From the NCBI GenBank assembly GCA_965221755.1, contig OZ244921.1, positions 2,480,001 through 2,544,000 of the forward strand: a stretch of DNA of 64,000 nt. The letters are read 5' to 3'. Every line of letters starts with the position of its first letter. The stretch's first letter is position 1. The notes under the pieces are model-generated. The model made no database searches. It saw only the letters and a list, made by a program, of their open reading frames with translations, and was not told the origin of the DNA. Made by a program: the position numbers and the translations under genes. Shown here piece after piece: positions 1 through 9,600 of this stretch. The stretch comes from Azophilus sp965221755 (lineage in GTDB: Bacteria > Pseudomonadota > Gammaproteobacteria > Pseudomonadales > Azotimanducaceae).

Positions 1-1059
1 GGCATCCACACCACCAGCCAGATGCGGTTGGCTGAACTGCTCCATGACGCCAGCCCCTGCGCGCAGCGGGTGGTGTTCTGCAACACCGGCACCGAAGCCA
101 CGATGTACGCCATCAGGGCGGCGCGGGGCTTTTCCGGCAAGGAGCGCATCGCCCTGTTCGACGGCTGCTACCACGGCGCCCACGACTACGGCATGTGGGT
201 GACCGATCCGGCCAGCCCGGTGGATGCGCCCAACCACCTGCCCATGGGCCACGGCATCCCCAGGGCGCTCAAGGGCCTGAACCTGATGCTGCCCTACCGG
301 CGCCGCGCCGCCTTCGACCTCGTGCGCAAGCACCGCGACGAGCTGGCCTTGGTGATGGTCGAGGGCGTGCAAAGCTCCAACCCGCAACCGGAGGCCGGCG
401 AATTCCTGCGCGAACTGGCGGACGTTTGCCGCGCCAACGGCGTGCTGCTGTGCATCGACGAGGTCATCACCGGCTTCCGGGTCGCCTACGGCGGCGCTCA
501 GGAGCGGTTCGGGGTCACCCCGGACCTGGCCACTTACGGCAAGGTGCTCGGCGGTGGCTTGGCCGTCGGCGCCATCGCCGGGCGGGCTGACCTGATGAAC
601 GTCTTCACCGGCTTGGCGGCGCAGCGCGGGGTCTTCTCCGGGGGCACGTTTTCCGGCAATCCCCTCACCATGGAGGCGGGCGCCGCGGCGGTGGGCTGGC
701 TGCGCGACCATCCGCAGATCTACGATGACTTGGAAGCGGCGGGCAGCCGGCTGGCCGAGGCGGTCAACGCCTTCGCCGAGGCTCGTCAGCTTCCGGCGCA
801 GGTCAAGCATGTGGACAGCATGTTCCACCTGTTCTTCCAGCGCGAGCCTTTGGCATCGATGCGTGACGTGAAATCCATCGGCAGCGCCGCGGAGAAGGCC
901 TTCTACCTGCACGCCCTGAATCGCGGCGTGCTGGTGCCCGGCACCCAGCGCGCCTTCCTGTCCAGCGCCCACGGCGAGGCGGAGATCGACCGACTGATCG
1001 AGGTGTTCCAGCAGTCGCTGGCCGACGTCCAGGCGGAGGGTCTGTTCGATGTGGCCTGA
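1..1059 (+). CDS. Class III aminotransferase (GSA-aminomutase-like), 5' truncated
   Basis: PLP-dependent class III aminotransferase related to glutamate-1-semialdehyde 2,1-aminomutase; the true substrate cannot be read from sequence. The frame is open from base 1, so the N-terminus lies outside the window; the first internal ATG is at 22. Visible family features are the cofactor-phosphate region NTGTEATMYAIR, the aromatic/His segment GCYHGAHDYG, the acidic PLP-ring motif CIDEVITGFR, and the Schiff-base lysine in TYGKVLGGGLAVG, followed by GGTFSGNPL. About 352 residues are present of the usual 430-450. The stop at 1059 is followed by 195 bp and then an SDR gene on the same strand. A catabolic role with the downstream SDR and hydantoinase genes is inference only; it need not be the tetrapyrrole enzyme hemL. 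Confidence 0.88.
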   Translation, partial: GIHTTSQMRLAELLHDASPCAQRVVFCNTGTEATMYAIRAARGFSGKERIALFDGCYHGAHDYGMWVTDPASPVDAPNHLPMGHGIPRALKGLNLMLPYRRRAAFDLVRKHRDELALVMVEGVQSSNPQPEAGEFLRELADVCRANGVLLCIDEVITGFRVAYGGAQERFGVTPDLATYGKVLGGGLAVGAIAGRADLMNVFTGLAAQRGVFSGGTFSGNPLTMEAGAAAVGWLRDHPQIYDDLEAAGSRLAEAVNAFAEARQLPAQVKHVDSMFHLFFQREPLASMRDVKSIGSAAEKAFYLHALNRGVLVPGTQRAFLSSAHGEAEIDRLIEVFQQSLADVQAEGLFDVA

Positions 1060-1254
1060 CGAGGCTTTTGCCTGCCGGGATCGCCAACCAAGGCACGTCC
1101 ATGCAGCGTTGGCCGCCGGGCATCGCCGGCGCCGCCTTGGCCAGCGTGGTCATCGCGCTGCCGCGCGTTCGCTTGGGCGTCCACCGTTTCATTTGGCGTG
1201 CCTTGCGGACTTTGGCAAGATAGCGGCTCCCAACGGATTCAATAGGTCAAATCC

Positions 1255-2049
1255 ATGACAGGACGTGTAGCAGGCAAGGTTGCGCTGGTCACTGGCGGCG
1301 CCAAGGGCTTGGGCGAGGCGGATGCGCGGGCGCTCGCCGCGCAAGGGGCCAAGGTGGTGCTCACCGATGTGGACGACAACGCCGGCCAAGCGGTGGCCGA
1401 AGACATCGGCGGCGTCTTCAAGCGCCAGGACGTCACCGACGAGGCGCGCTGGCAGCAGCTCATCGCGGAGATCCGGGCGGAATTCGGCGCCTTGCACGTC
1501 CTCGTCAACAATGCGGGCATCGTGCTGCCGGGCTCGATCGAGAGCCAGACCTACGCGGACTACCGGGCGCAGGTTGCGGTGAGCGCGGACGCCACCTTCC
1601 TCGGTTGCCAATGCGCCCTCCCGCTGATGGCGGAGAGCGGCGGCGGCTCGATCATCAACATGGCCTCGGTGGCCTCCAAGCTGGCCTACAGCGCCATCGT
1701 CGGCTATGCGGCGGCCAAGGGCGCGGTGGAGGGCATCACCCGCTCAATCGCCGCCCATTGCCTGGAGTCGGGCTACCGGATTCGCTGCAATTCAATTCAT
1801 CCAGGCAGCATCGACACGCCCATGGTGCGCAACTTCGGCCGCCAAGCCCAGGCGGCGGGCGTGGGCGGGCCGGGGGATGTTCAAGCGCCGGATCCGGCCG
1901 CTGCTGCGGTGCTCGGCGCTCCCGGCAACATTGCCGACTTGGTGGTGTTTCTGGCCTCCGACGAATCCGCCTTCATCACCGCCCAGGAGTTCGTCGTGGA
2001 CGGCGGCATGTCCATGCTGCCCGCGCCCTTGCTGCACGAGATTCAGTAG
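1255..2049 (+). CDS. SDR-family NAD(P)-dependent oxidoreductase
   Basis: Classical short-chain dehydrogenase/reductase of 264 residues, the usual family length. It carries the Rossmann glycine motif TGGAKGLG near residue 14, an acidic residue after the second beta strand (LTDVDD, suggesting NAD rather than NADP preference), the NNAG motif, the catalytic serine in MASVAS, and the catalytic YxxxK in GYAAAKGAVEG. The C-terminal part shows the usual IHPGSIDTPM and FVVDGGMSM segments. It oxidises or reduces a hydroxyl/keto substrate; the exact substrate is not recognisable. The ATG at 1255 is preceded by only a weak AGG-containing ribosome site. It lies downstream of the aminotransferase on the same strand. 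Confidence 0.9.
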   Translation: MTGRVAGKVALVTGGAKGLGEADARALAAQGAKVVLTDVDDNAGQAVAEDIGGVFKRQDVTDEARWQQLIAEIRAEFGALHVLVNNAGIVLPGSIESQTYADYRAQVAVSADATFLGCQCALPLMAESGGGSIINMASVASKLAYSAIVGYAAAKGAVEGITRSIAAHCLESGYRIRCNSIHPGSIDTPMVRNFGRQAQAAGVGGPGDVQAPDPAAAAVLGAPGNIADLVVFLASDESAFITAQEFVVDGGMSMLPAPLLHEIQ

Positions 2050-2061
2050 CGATGGGGCAGT

Positions 2062-2355
2062 TCATTGCAACTGGCCATCGACGTCCATGTTTTCATGCAG
2101 CACCCGGACAATGTTGATGCCATCGTCTTGGGCTAGGTAAACAATCAGATGATGGACATGATGGTGGATTCCTGCGGGAGGGGTAAACTCCAACCGCTCC
2201 CGACAGATCATTGGCTGCTCGGCCAACAATGCCATAGCTTCGGATGGATCATCCAGGCGTCAGCTTGTTGCGTGCCCCGCTCATTGAAAGTGTGCAGCCA
2301 GATGTCAAGCATTCGATCTTGCGCTGATGAGCTAAGTTTGCATGTGCTTCCAAGG
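2062..2355 (-). pseudogene. ParE/RelE-family toxin relic, frameshifted
   Basis: Two minus-strand frames together resemble one small ParE-type toxin. The upstream part (about 2355-2250) reads KLSSSAQDRMLDIWLHTF then NERGTQQADAWM, like the ParE N-terminal helix. The downstream part (2259-2062) starts at RLDDPSEAMALLAEQP and continues through the basic strand region CRERLEF and HHLIVYLAQDDGINIVRVLH to a TGA at 2062. The two parts are in different frames, so an indel lies near 2250-2262. No start codon is in frame with the N-terminal part and no antitoxin gene is next to it. ParE toxins act on DNA gyrase, but this copy should be dead. It sits just past the 3' end of hyuB and has lower GC than its neighbours. 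Confidence 0.6.
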
Positions 2356-2370
2356 CCAGCAGCAAGCCCT

Positions 2371-4002
2371 TCAGCCGCGGGTCTCCAGCCCAGCTTCCCG
2401 GTCCTGTGCAACAGCGTCGGGATCCCGTTCGCCCGCATCCCCCATGCCGCCGCCGCCCGGGGTTTCCAGCACTAGGACGGCGCCTGCGGGCACCAAGTCC
2501 TTGCCCTTGCCGGGCAGCTCCGGGCCGTCCTTCAGATAGACCCGTCCGGGCTGGCCCGGCTCGCCGCCGGCCCGGCCCCGGGCCGGGAAGCGGATGCGGT
2601 CGAACATCTTGGAGATGTGGAAGGGTGCGCCTTCGCGGTGGGCGATCTCGATGACCTGGCCGTGGCCGCCGCGGAACCTGCCCCGGCCGCCGGAGCCGGG
2701 GCGGTACTCCTTGCGCCAGATCACCAAGGGGGAGGTCGCCTCGTTGACCTCGGTGGGGGTGGTGCGCACGCCGCTGGGGAAGGCGGTGGTCGATAGGCCG
2801 TCCTTGGCGGGGCGGGCGCCGGCGCCGCCGTTGAAGATGGGATTGATGACGAAGTCCTCGCTGGGGGCGTTGGCGCCTTGCGCGCCTTGGCCGGCGCCGA
2901 GGAAAACCGGGTTCCAGATGCACGAGGCCCCCTCCGCCGGGGTCTGGCCGGGCAGCGCCTGCGCGAGGCAGCCGAGCACCACGTCGGGCAGCATCTGGCC
3001 GACGGCATGGCGGGCGGAGACCGCCGCCGGCGGCAGGGCGTTGAGGATGCAGCCCGGCGGCGCGCTCACGTCGATGCAGCCCAAGGAGCCTGCGTTGTTG
3101 GGAATGTCGTTGCCGACGATGCAGCGGGCGCCGAAGGAGGCGTAGGCCTGGGTGTAGGGCAGGGGCACGTTGATGCCGAACGGCGACGGGCCGGAAGTGT
3201 CCGCGAAGTCGATGCGCATGGCCTCCCCGGCGATGGTCAGGCAGGCGCGCAGATCGACCGGCGCATCGTAGCCGTCCACCCGCATCTCGTAGCGGTGGCA
3301 GCCGTCGGGGAGGGCGGCGATCTCGCGGCGCATGGCGCGTTCGGAGGTCTCAAGGATGGCGCGGCCCGCGCCGTCGAGATCGGCGAGGCCGAAGTCATCG
3401 AGAGTCTTGAGCAGGGCGCGCGCGCCCGCATCGTTGCAAGCGGCCAGGGAGTACAGATCGCCTTGGGCGACCGCCGGGTCGCGGACGTTGGCGGCGAGGA
3501 TCGACAGCAGGGTTCGGTTGGGCTCCCCGGCCCGAAACAGGAAGCCGATGGGGATGTTCAGGCCCTCCTCGAAAACTTGCGCGGCGTCCGGCCCAAAGCC
3601 CCGTCCGCCGACGTCGGCGATGTGGCTGGTGCTGGCAAAGAGCGCCACCGGCTGGCCGGAGCGGAACACCGGCGTCACCGCGGTGAAGTCGTTCAGGTGG
3701 CCGGTGCCGTCCCAGGGGTCGTTGGTCAGCAGCACGTCGCCCGGCTCCAGGGTGGCCAAGGGATGCCGGTCCAGGAACTTGCCCACCGAGGCCGCCATGG
3801 CGTTGACGTGCCCAGGCGTTCCGGTCACCGCTTGGGCGAGCATCTCGCCCCGGGTGTTGAACACCCCGGCGGATAGGTCCCCGGCCTCGCGCACGACGGT
3901 GGAGAAGGCCGTGCGCATCAAGGTTTGGGCCTGCTCCTCGACGATGGCGAGAAGCCGGTTCCAGACCAGCTGGGCGCGAATCCCGTCCGGCGCTTCAGTC
4001 AT
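2371..4002 (-). CDS. hyuB: Hydantoinase/oxoprolinase B-subunit family protein
   Basis: A 543-residue protein of the HyuB family, the partner of HyuA in ATP-dependent hydantoin or 5-oxoproline-type ring hydrolysis (acetone carboxylase beta and oxoprolinase are relatives). The N-terminus (WNRLLAIVEEQAQTLMRTAF, then STVVREAGDLSAGVF) and the segments TGTPGHVNAMA, LLTNDPWDGTGHLND and HIADVGGRGFGPDA are characteristic. The C-terminal third has the glycine-rich GSGGRGRFRGGHGQVIE and LETPGGGGMGD motifs. Its ATG overlaps the end of hyuA by 8 nt (ATGACTGA), indicating translational coupling. The physiological substrate (hydantoin, oxoproline or other) is not determinable here. Confidence 0.9.
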   Translation of the reverse strand: MTEAPDGIRAQLVWNRLLAIVEEQAQTLMRTAFSTVVREAGDLSAGVFNTRGEMLAQAVTGTPGHVNAMAASVGKFLDRHPLATLEPGDVLLTNDPWDGTGHLNDFTAVTPVFRSGQPVALFASTSHIADVGGRGFGPDAAQVFEEGLNIPIGFLFRAGEPNRTLLSILAANVRDPAVAQGDLYSLAACNDAGARALLKTLDDFGLADLDGAGRAILETSERAMRREIAALPDGCHRYEMRVDGYDAPVDLRACLTIAGEAMRIDFADTSGPSPFGINVPLPYTQAYASFGARCIVGNDIPNNAGSLGCIDVSAPPGCILNALPPAAVSARHAVGQMLPDVVLGCLAQALPGQTPAEGASCIWNPVFLGAGQGAQGANAPSEDFVINPIFNGGAGARPAKDGLSTTAFPSGVRTTPTEVNEATSPLVIWRKEYRPGSGGRGRFRGGHGQVIEIAHREGAPFHISKMFDRIRFPARGRAGGEPGQPGRVYLKDGPELPGKGKDLVPAGAVLVLETPGGGGMGDAGERDPDAVAQDREAGLETRG

Positions 4003-6088
4003 GGGCGGCCCGCTCCAGAATCAGGTGGCCTTGGGCGCTGACCAAGCCGCGGAAGCCGGCGCCGACCACGGTGGTGGTCTGCTCCTCCACGATCAGCGCG
4101 GGTCCGTCGAAGCGGTCGCCGGGACGCAAGCGCCGGCGTTGGTGGAGCGCCGCCTGCGCCATGCCGCCCAAGGCCGCATCGAAAAGCTCGATGCTGCCAT
4201 CCGGCGTCGCTTGGCGCCGGCGCTGCGGCGCGGTCGCGGGCGCTTGATCCGGCGGCGCGGTGCCCAAGGCCAGCGTCCAGCTTAGGATTTCGATCTCCTG
4301 GTCCGGAATGGTCCGCCCGTAGAGCGCCCGGTAGGCTGCGGCGAAGGCGTCGCCGAGTTGTTCCGCGAAGTCATCGGCGTCCGGGGGCGGGGCGTTGACG
4401 GCAATCTCAAAGCCTTGGCCGGCATAGCGCATGTAGGCTCGAACGGTCTCGTTCAGCGGTTGGTCGGTCGCCGCTGCAACGACGGCCGCGGCTTGGGCGC
4501 GCAGCTCGTCGATCAGGCGGCGGATCTCCGCCGGGCGAAGGCCGGACAGGGTCATGAAGCGGCTGCGCACCACCTCAAAGCTGACCGGCGCCAGCAGAAA
4601 GCCCAAGGCGGAGCCGACCCCCGCGCCCTGCGGGACCAGGATGCGGTCAATGCGGAGCTTGTCAGCCACCCGGCAGGCGTGCAGCGGCGCCGCGCCGCCG
4701 TAGGCGATCAGGGTGCGGCCGCCGGTGTCCTTGCCCCATTCGACCGCGTGGGCGCGGGCCGCCGCGGCCATGTTCTCGTCAATGACCTCGCTGATGCCCG
4801 CCGCCGCGGCCACGGCATCGAGCTTAAGCGGGACGGCCACCTCGCCGTCGATGGCGCGCCGGCTGGCGTCGGCGTCGAGCCGCATGGCGCCGCCGGCGAA
4901 TAGCTCGGGCCGCAGGCGGCCGAGCAGGGTGTCGGCATCCGTCACCGTGGGCAGCGCTCCGCCCCGTCCGTAGGCGGCGGGGCCCGGTTCGGAACCGGCG
5001 CTGACCGGCCCTACGGCAATGCGGCCGAGGTTATCGACCGCGGCGATGGAGCCGCCGCCGGCGCCGATTTCCACCATCTCGATCACCGGAATGCGCAGCG
5101 GCAGCCCGGAGCCCTTCTTGAATCGATAGGCGCGGTCCACCTCGAAGGCGCGGGAGAGCAGCGGCTTGGCATCGTCAATCAGGCAGATCTTGGCGGTGGT
5201 GCCGCCCATGTCGAACGACAGGGCGCGCTCGTAGCCGCATTGCCGGGCGATGCTTTGGGCGAGCAGGGCGCCGCCGGCCGGGCCGGACTCCACGAGCCGG
5301 ATGGGGAAGCGGCTGGCGGTGGCGATGTCGGTCAGGCCGCCGCCGGAGGTCATCAGCAGCAGCGGGCAGTGGATGCCCGCTGCCCGAAGCTGCCTTTCCA
5401 AACTGTCCAAGTAGGTCGCCATCAGCGGCTGCACGTAGGCGTTGGCGCAGGTGGTGGACAGCCGCTCGTACTCCCGAATTTCCGGGCAGACTTCGCTGGA
5501 CAGGGTGATGGCGGCGCCGGGCAGGCGCTCGCGCACCGCCGCCGCCGTCCGCCGCTCGTGTTCGGGGTTGCGGTAGGCGTGCAGGAAGCCGATGGCCACG
5601 CTCTCGACCTGCCGCTCCTCCAGCGCATCCAAGGCGCGGTTCAGCGAGTCGGCGTCCAAGGCTCTCAGCACGCCGCCGTCGGCGGCGATGCGCTCGCGCA
5701 CCGGAATGCGCAACCGGCGCGGCACCAACGGCGCCGGGCGGTCGATGTTGATGTCGTACTGCTCGAAGCGGTTCTCGAAGGCCATCTCCACGGCGTCCCG
5801 ATGGCCCTCGGTGGTGAGCAGGGCGGTCACCGCGCCGCGCCGCTCGATCAGGGCGTTGGTGGCCAGGGTGGTGCCGTGCAGGAACAGGTTCAATGCCTCG
5901 GGTTCGCAGCCCGCTGCGGCCATGACTTGCCGAAGGCCTTGGAGCAGGGCGTCAGCCGGGTCGGAATGGCTGGTCAGCACCTTGGCGGTGTGCCGACGCT
6001 TGCCGTCATCGAGCACCAGATCGGTGAAGGTGCCGCCGATGTCGGCGCCGAATCGAAGCCCCGGATTGACAAGACCGTCTCTCAACAT
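3995..6088 (-). CDS. hyuA: Hydantoinase/oxoprolinase A-subunit family protein
   Basis: A 697-residue HyuA-family protein. It has the actin/HSP70-like phosphate motif GADIGGTFTDLVLDDG at residues 13-28, HGTTLATNALIERRGA, and the second nucleotide-binding segment LSFDMGGTTAKICLID. EIGAGGGSIAAVD and VGPVSAGSEPGPAAYGRGG are also typical of the family. The subunit binds and hydrolyses ATP to drive ring opening with HyuB. The gene is first in a two-gene minus-strand operon with an 8-nt overlap to hyuB. Length matches the family (about 690). The region upstream holds interspersed repeats rather than an obvious regulator. Confidence 0.9.
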   Translation of the reverse strand: MLRDGLVNPGLRFGADIGGTFTDLVLDDGKRRHTAKVLTSHSDPADALLQGLRQVMAAAGCEPEALNLFLHGTTLATNALIERRGAVTALLTTEGHRDAVEMAFENRFEQYDINIDRPAPLVPRRLRIPVRERIAADGGVLRALDADSLNRALDALEERQVESVAIGFLHAYRNPEHERRTAAAVRERLPGAAITLSSEVCPEIREYERLSTTCANAYVQPLMATYLDSLERQLRAAGIHCPLLLMTSGGGLTDIATASRFPIRLVESGPAGGALLAQSIARQCGYERALSFDMGGTTAKICLIDDAKPLLSRAFEVDRAYRFKKGSGLPLRIPVIEMVEIGAGGGSIAAVDNLGRIAVGPVSAGSEPGPAAYGRGGALPTVTDADTLLGRLRPELFAGGAMRLDADASRRAIDGEVAVPLKLDAVAAAAGISEVIDENMAAAARAHAVEWGKDTGGRTLIAYGGAAPLHACRVADKLRIDRILVPQGAGVGSALGFLLAPVSFEVVRSRFMTLSGLRPAEIRRLIDELRAQAAAVVAAATDQPLNETVRAYMRYAGQGFEIAVNAPPPDADDFAEQLGDAFAAAYRALYGRTIPDQEIEILSWTLALGTAPPDQAPATAPQRRRQATPDGSIELFDAALGGMAQAALHQRRRLRPGDRFDGPALIVEEQTTTVVGAGFRGLVSAQGHLILERAAHD

Positions 6089-6228
6089 GCTTCAGTCCAT
6101 GCCGCCTGATTGCGCGAACGCATGTTGTTGTCCTTGCGGATTTCCTTCAAGGGCGGGACGTCCTCCGACGAGCTGCGTCCAACGTCGTTGGCTGAAGCCT
6201 ATTGGGACGCGCCCGTGTCGGCAACCCG

Positions 6229-6330
6229 CGTCTCTTGCCCAAGAGGGCAAGAGACGGTTGTAGTTTCGCTGGCGCGAAACTCCGCGCCCGTCGCTTAGAT
6301 CAGATTCCGGTATGTTTCTGAGCCCGCACA
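6229..6330 (+). repeat. Interspersed hairpin repeat, copy 1 (complete)
   Basis: Arms CGTCTCTTGCCC (6229-6240) and GGGCAAGAGACG (6245-6256) form a perfect 12-bp hairpin with loop AAGA. A second perfect hairpin follows, AGTTTCGCTGGCGCGAAACT (6262-6281), then CTCCGCGCCCG and the tail TTCCGGTATGTTTCTGAGCC. Copy 4 at 36975-37068 matches the core and tail almost base for base. Confidence 0.8.
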
Positions 6331-6334
6331 CCCG

Positions 6335-6390
6335 CGCACCCGCTGTGCGGGTGCGTTGTGGTTTCACTGACGCGAAACTCCGCGCCGTGG
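6335..6390 (+). repeat. Interspersed hairpin repeat, copy 2 (truncated tail)
   Basis: A 5' hairpin with arms CGCACCCGC and GCGGGTGCG (6335-6355, loop TGT) is followed by the core GTTTCACTGACGCGAAACTC and CGCGCC. The tail is missing. Its 5' stem is unrelated in sequence to that of copy 1 but equally self-complementary. Confidence 0.7.
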
Positions 6391-6428
6391 AAGCCTCAAC
6401 GACGGCGGCTGCGTCCGGGGCGAGGAGC

Positions 6429-6502
6429 GTTGTGGTTTCACTGACGCGAAACTCCGCGCCTGTTGCGTGGGTCGGGTTCCGGTGCGCTTCCGATCCCGCA
6501 CG
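6429..6502 (+). repeat. Interspersed hairpin repeat, copy 3
   Basis: Core GTTTCACTGACGCGAAACTC followed by CGCGCCTGTTGCGTGGGTCG and a diverged tail (GTTCCGGTGCGCTTCCGATC, CCGCAC). No clear 5' hairpin is seen. Confidence 0.7.
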
Positions 6503-6607
6503 GCGTCCGTCCGCTGGAGCCCGGAATCAGCCGGTCGCTTGAATCAGCGTCGGCGACCGCGTTGCGGGCCTGGGCCACCGTCGCAACGTCCCGTTGGGAC
6601 GCGGAGC

Positions 6608-9600
6608 CTACCACTGGGCGCGGACTTCAATGGTGATCCCGTGATCGGGCGACCCCTGTTCGCTCTCGCGCCGCGTCGCCTGCAGGCCAAGCGTCAGGTC
6701 AGGGCCGCTCTCCGCCGGCGCGAGCCGCCAGCCGAAGCCGTACTCCCGGTCCGAGGCCGAGAGTCCGTAGCTCAACTGGGGGACTGCCGTGAAGCGCTTG
6801 CCGTAGGCGGGCAGCCCGTAGCCCACCTCCGCCTTCCAACGCCCGCCGGCGCTCGTTGGCGATCCGCTCGGCAGGAGCGCGGTCGGCGAGAGCATGGCCT
6901 GCATCCCGCCGCCCGCTTGTCCCCCCAGCTCCTGCGTCAGGGACAGCGACGGCCCGAGTTCGGTGTCCGGGCGCGGATCGAGCTTGAACGAGGCGGAGAA
7001 GCCCCAGTCCCGGAGGGCGTCGTCGGCATGGGCGACCAGCGTCTGGCCCTCAAGGTCCAGCGAGAGGCCGCGCCGGGGAAGGGCCCATGCCAGCCCGGCA
7101 CCGACGTACGACCCGCTGCCCGTCTCCGCATCCCCGCCGTCGCGGCGCGCGCCCAACTCGAGCCTCGGCGTCAGGCTGCCGCTGTCGCCGAGCCGCACCG
7201 TCCAGCGACCCTCCAGGCCAAGGCGCAGGCGGGTGACCGCAGCCTGCGCGGAGACCAGCCCCTTGGCGCGCGCCGATGCGGTCTCGGTCCACAGGGCGTC
7301 GCCGGTCACCGCCAGTCCGAGGCCGCTCTCGCGGGCTGCGCCCAGCAGCTCGCCGCGCCCGCCAATTGAGGCCATGCGCCAGCCCAGGTCGGTCTCGATC
7401 CGCTCTTGCGGGCTTTCGTCGTCCCCCAGTTCGAGGGACAGCGTTCCCCAGCCGTGGCCGACGGTGCCCCAAAGCTCCAAGCGCTCGCTTGGGAGCCAGG
7501 CCGCATAGGGCGTGACCGACGTGAGCGAAGCCGACGCCTCCCCGGCCGTCTCGCCCGACCAATCGCCGCGGCCCAGCGACTGCAGCAGCCCGACGCCGGC
7601 CAGCCAGCGGTCGCGTCCGTAGTCCGCACCCAAGGTCAAGGTCAGAACCTCCCCGTCGAGACTTAAGCCTTGGGTTCGGCCGGAGAACTGCGACAGCGCC
7701 CCCGTGCCCCACCAAGCCAAGCTGCCACCCCTCGGGCCGGCCTCCAGAGTGTGCGTGAAGGACCCTGTGGCCAATTGCCGCAGCATCGTCATGCCGGTGG
7801 AAAGGTCGTCCTCGAGCCTGCCGCCGCCGTTCGGGGGCAGGCCGGGCATTGCGGCCAGCCCGCCCCCGCCGGAAACCGTCGATCCGCGCTGCGGCGCCAT
7901 TGGCGACGTTCCCTGCGGCCCGGCCATCGGCGCCGTTCCCGGTCTCTGCCCGGTGCTGTCCGGATTCGCGCCCATCCGGCCGGGAGCGCCCGTGGAGGGA
8001 TCGCCGTAACGCCCGGCTTCGGCAGACCCGCTGCGGGTGGGCGTCGGCAGGGTTCCCTTGAAGCCGGGCTCCCGAGATGCCCGCACCCGGTCGGCAACGC
8101 TGCTCAAGGCTTGGTCGGCGACCGTGCGCCCGAAGCGCGCCAGCCATGCCGCTGGCATTGGGTCCGAGTTCTCGATGGTGCCGGTCGCGCGGTCCCGGGC
8201 GAACGCGACCCCGGCGGGCTGGAGATTGGACAGCACCACGGTCATCGTCTCGTGGCCCTCGTCGATGTCGTCGTCATGCACCCACACCGGCAGCCGCTGC
8301 ATCCGCTCGCCCTCCTTAAAGCGGATTTCCCTCCTGTTCAAGTACTGGTAGTCGTTGGGCGAGCGCGCGGTGCCCGATTCGGATTCCGCATGGAACGTCA
8401 CCGGACCCGGCGCCGGCCGGTTCAGCGTGATCTCGAACCAAAGATCCTCCGCGCCTTCCTGCGCGCTGGCGTCGGCGATCGACACGGTCAGCCCGTCATA
8501 GGGACTGCCGCCGCCAGCCTCAATCCCTTGGAGCGCAGCAGCCACGGGAACCCAACGGCTCCATCCCTTGTCCGCATGGCTCTGCGCCTCAAAGGCGGTC
8601 ATGGGCGGAGCGACGCCCTCGTTCCCGCCGGTCAGCGCGTACAGCGCGCGCCGCCAACGCTCCATGTGCTCGGCCCCGTTGAAGGTCTCTTCGGCGTAGG
8701 ACCGCACGTCCGCGATCAGTGCCGGATCAACGTTCGGTGGCGGCTCGGCGGCCGGCGCTTCCGGCGCGTCGTCGTCGAGCACGGTTAGTTCGACCGAGGC
8801 GGCGGCGCCGCGGACGAATGTGGCATTCGTGCCAGCAGCGTCGGTGGTCAACGGTTCGCCGATGGCGATCGTGAAGGTCTCGTCGTCGGTGTCGTCGTCC
8901 TGGCGGATCTCGAAGCCCGCTTGCCCGTAGTGGTCTCCGTGATGGATGGTCAGTCCCGTGGGGCAGACGAAGTCGTCCGCCTCGGCGCTGCCGCCGCCGC
9001 ACGTCAGCGGAATGCGGATGGAACGGCGCGCGCCGTAGGGCGCGGTGGCCGTCACCCGGATGATCGTGTAGTCGTCGCCCTCGGTGACTACGTCATTGTT
9101 GACACTGATCGACACCTCGAGCGGGTCGGGCATTTCGCCGGTGATGGTGCCGATGGCCCTGCTCATGCGGCTGCTCGCCCAGACCAATTTCCCGTCCGCC
9201 GAGTTGATGCCCACCCGGCCCATGACCTCCGGCGCGAGCGGCAGCGGATATTCGTTGTTGGGATTGGCGAGCGTCGCGCCCACGGGGTCGTGGATGTCCA
9301 GGAAGAAGGTCTCGCCCGGGTCGTAATGCCCGTCGTCGGCGCGCGCCCACACGCGCACGATCTTCTCCTGCTCGCCCGCATCGAAACGCAGGACGCCGTC
9401 GACGGTGTCGTAGTCCCTTTCGTCCCAGTTCACCCCGTCGTCCCGAGGCACCCTCAAGCCCCAGGCCTCCCCGGAAGTGGTGCGGTACTTCACCTCCACG
9501 CCGCCCGGCGACGGCTGCGACAGATGCACCCGGAACTCCAGCCAGTCGCCTTCGGGGCCTTCGGCGTCGTCCACCGAGATGGTGAGGGCGCCGGGCATGA

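Larger units (their letters stand above)
6089..6607. other. Intergenic region holding three hairpin-repeat copies
   Basis: This 519-bp gap between hyuA (start 6088) and the autotransporter barrel ORF (stop 6608) contains no convincing gene. Most of it is three copies of the interspersed hairpin repeat listed separately, plus a 12-bp-stem hairpin at 6229-6256. It separates the upstream end of hyuA from the 3' end of the adhesin, and the hairpins could also act as terminators. Confidence 0.7.

Noticed and set aside
1..1059. Calling the first gene hemL
   Set aside because: The class III fold is clear, but a separate GSA-aminomutase-like aminotransferase next to SDR and hydantoinase genes need not be the tetrapyrrole enzyme, and the N-terminus is missing.
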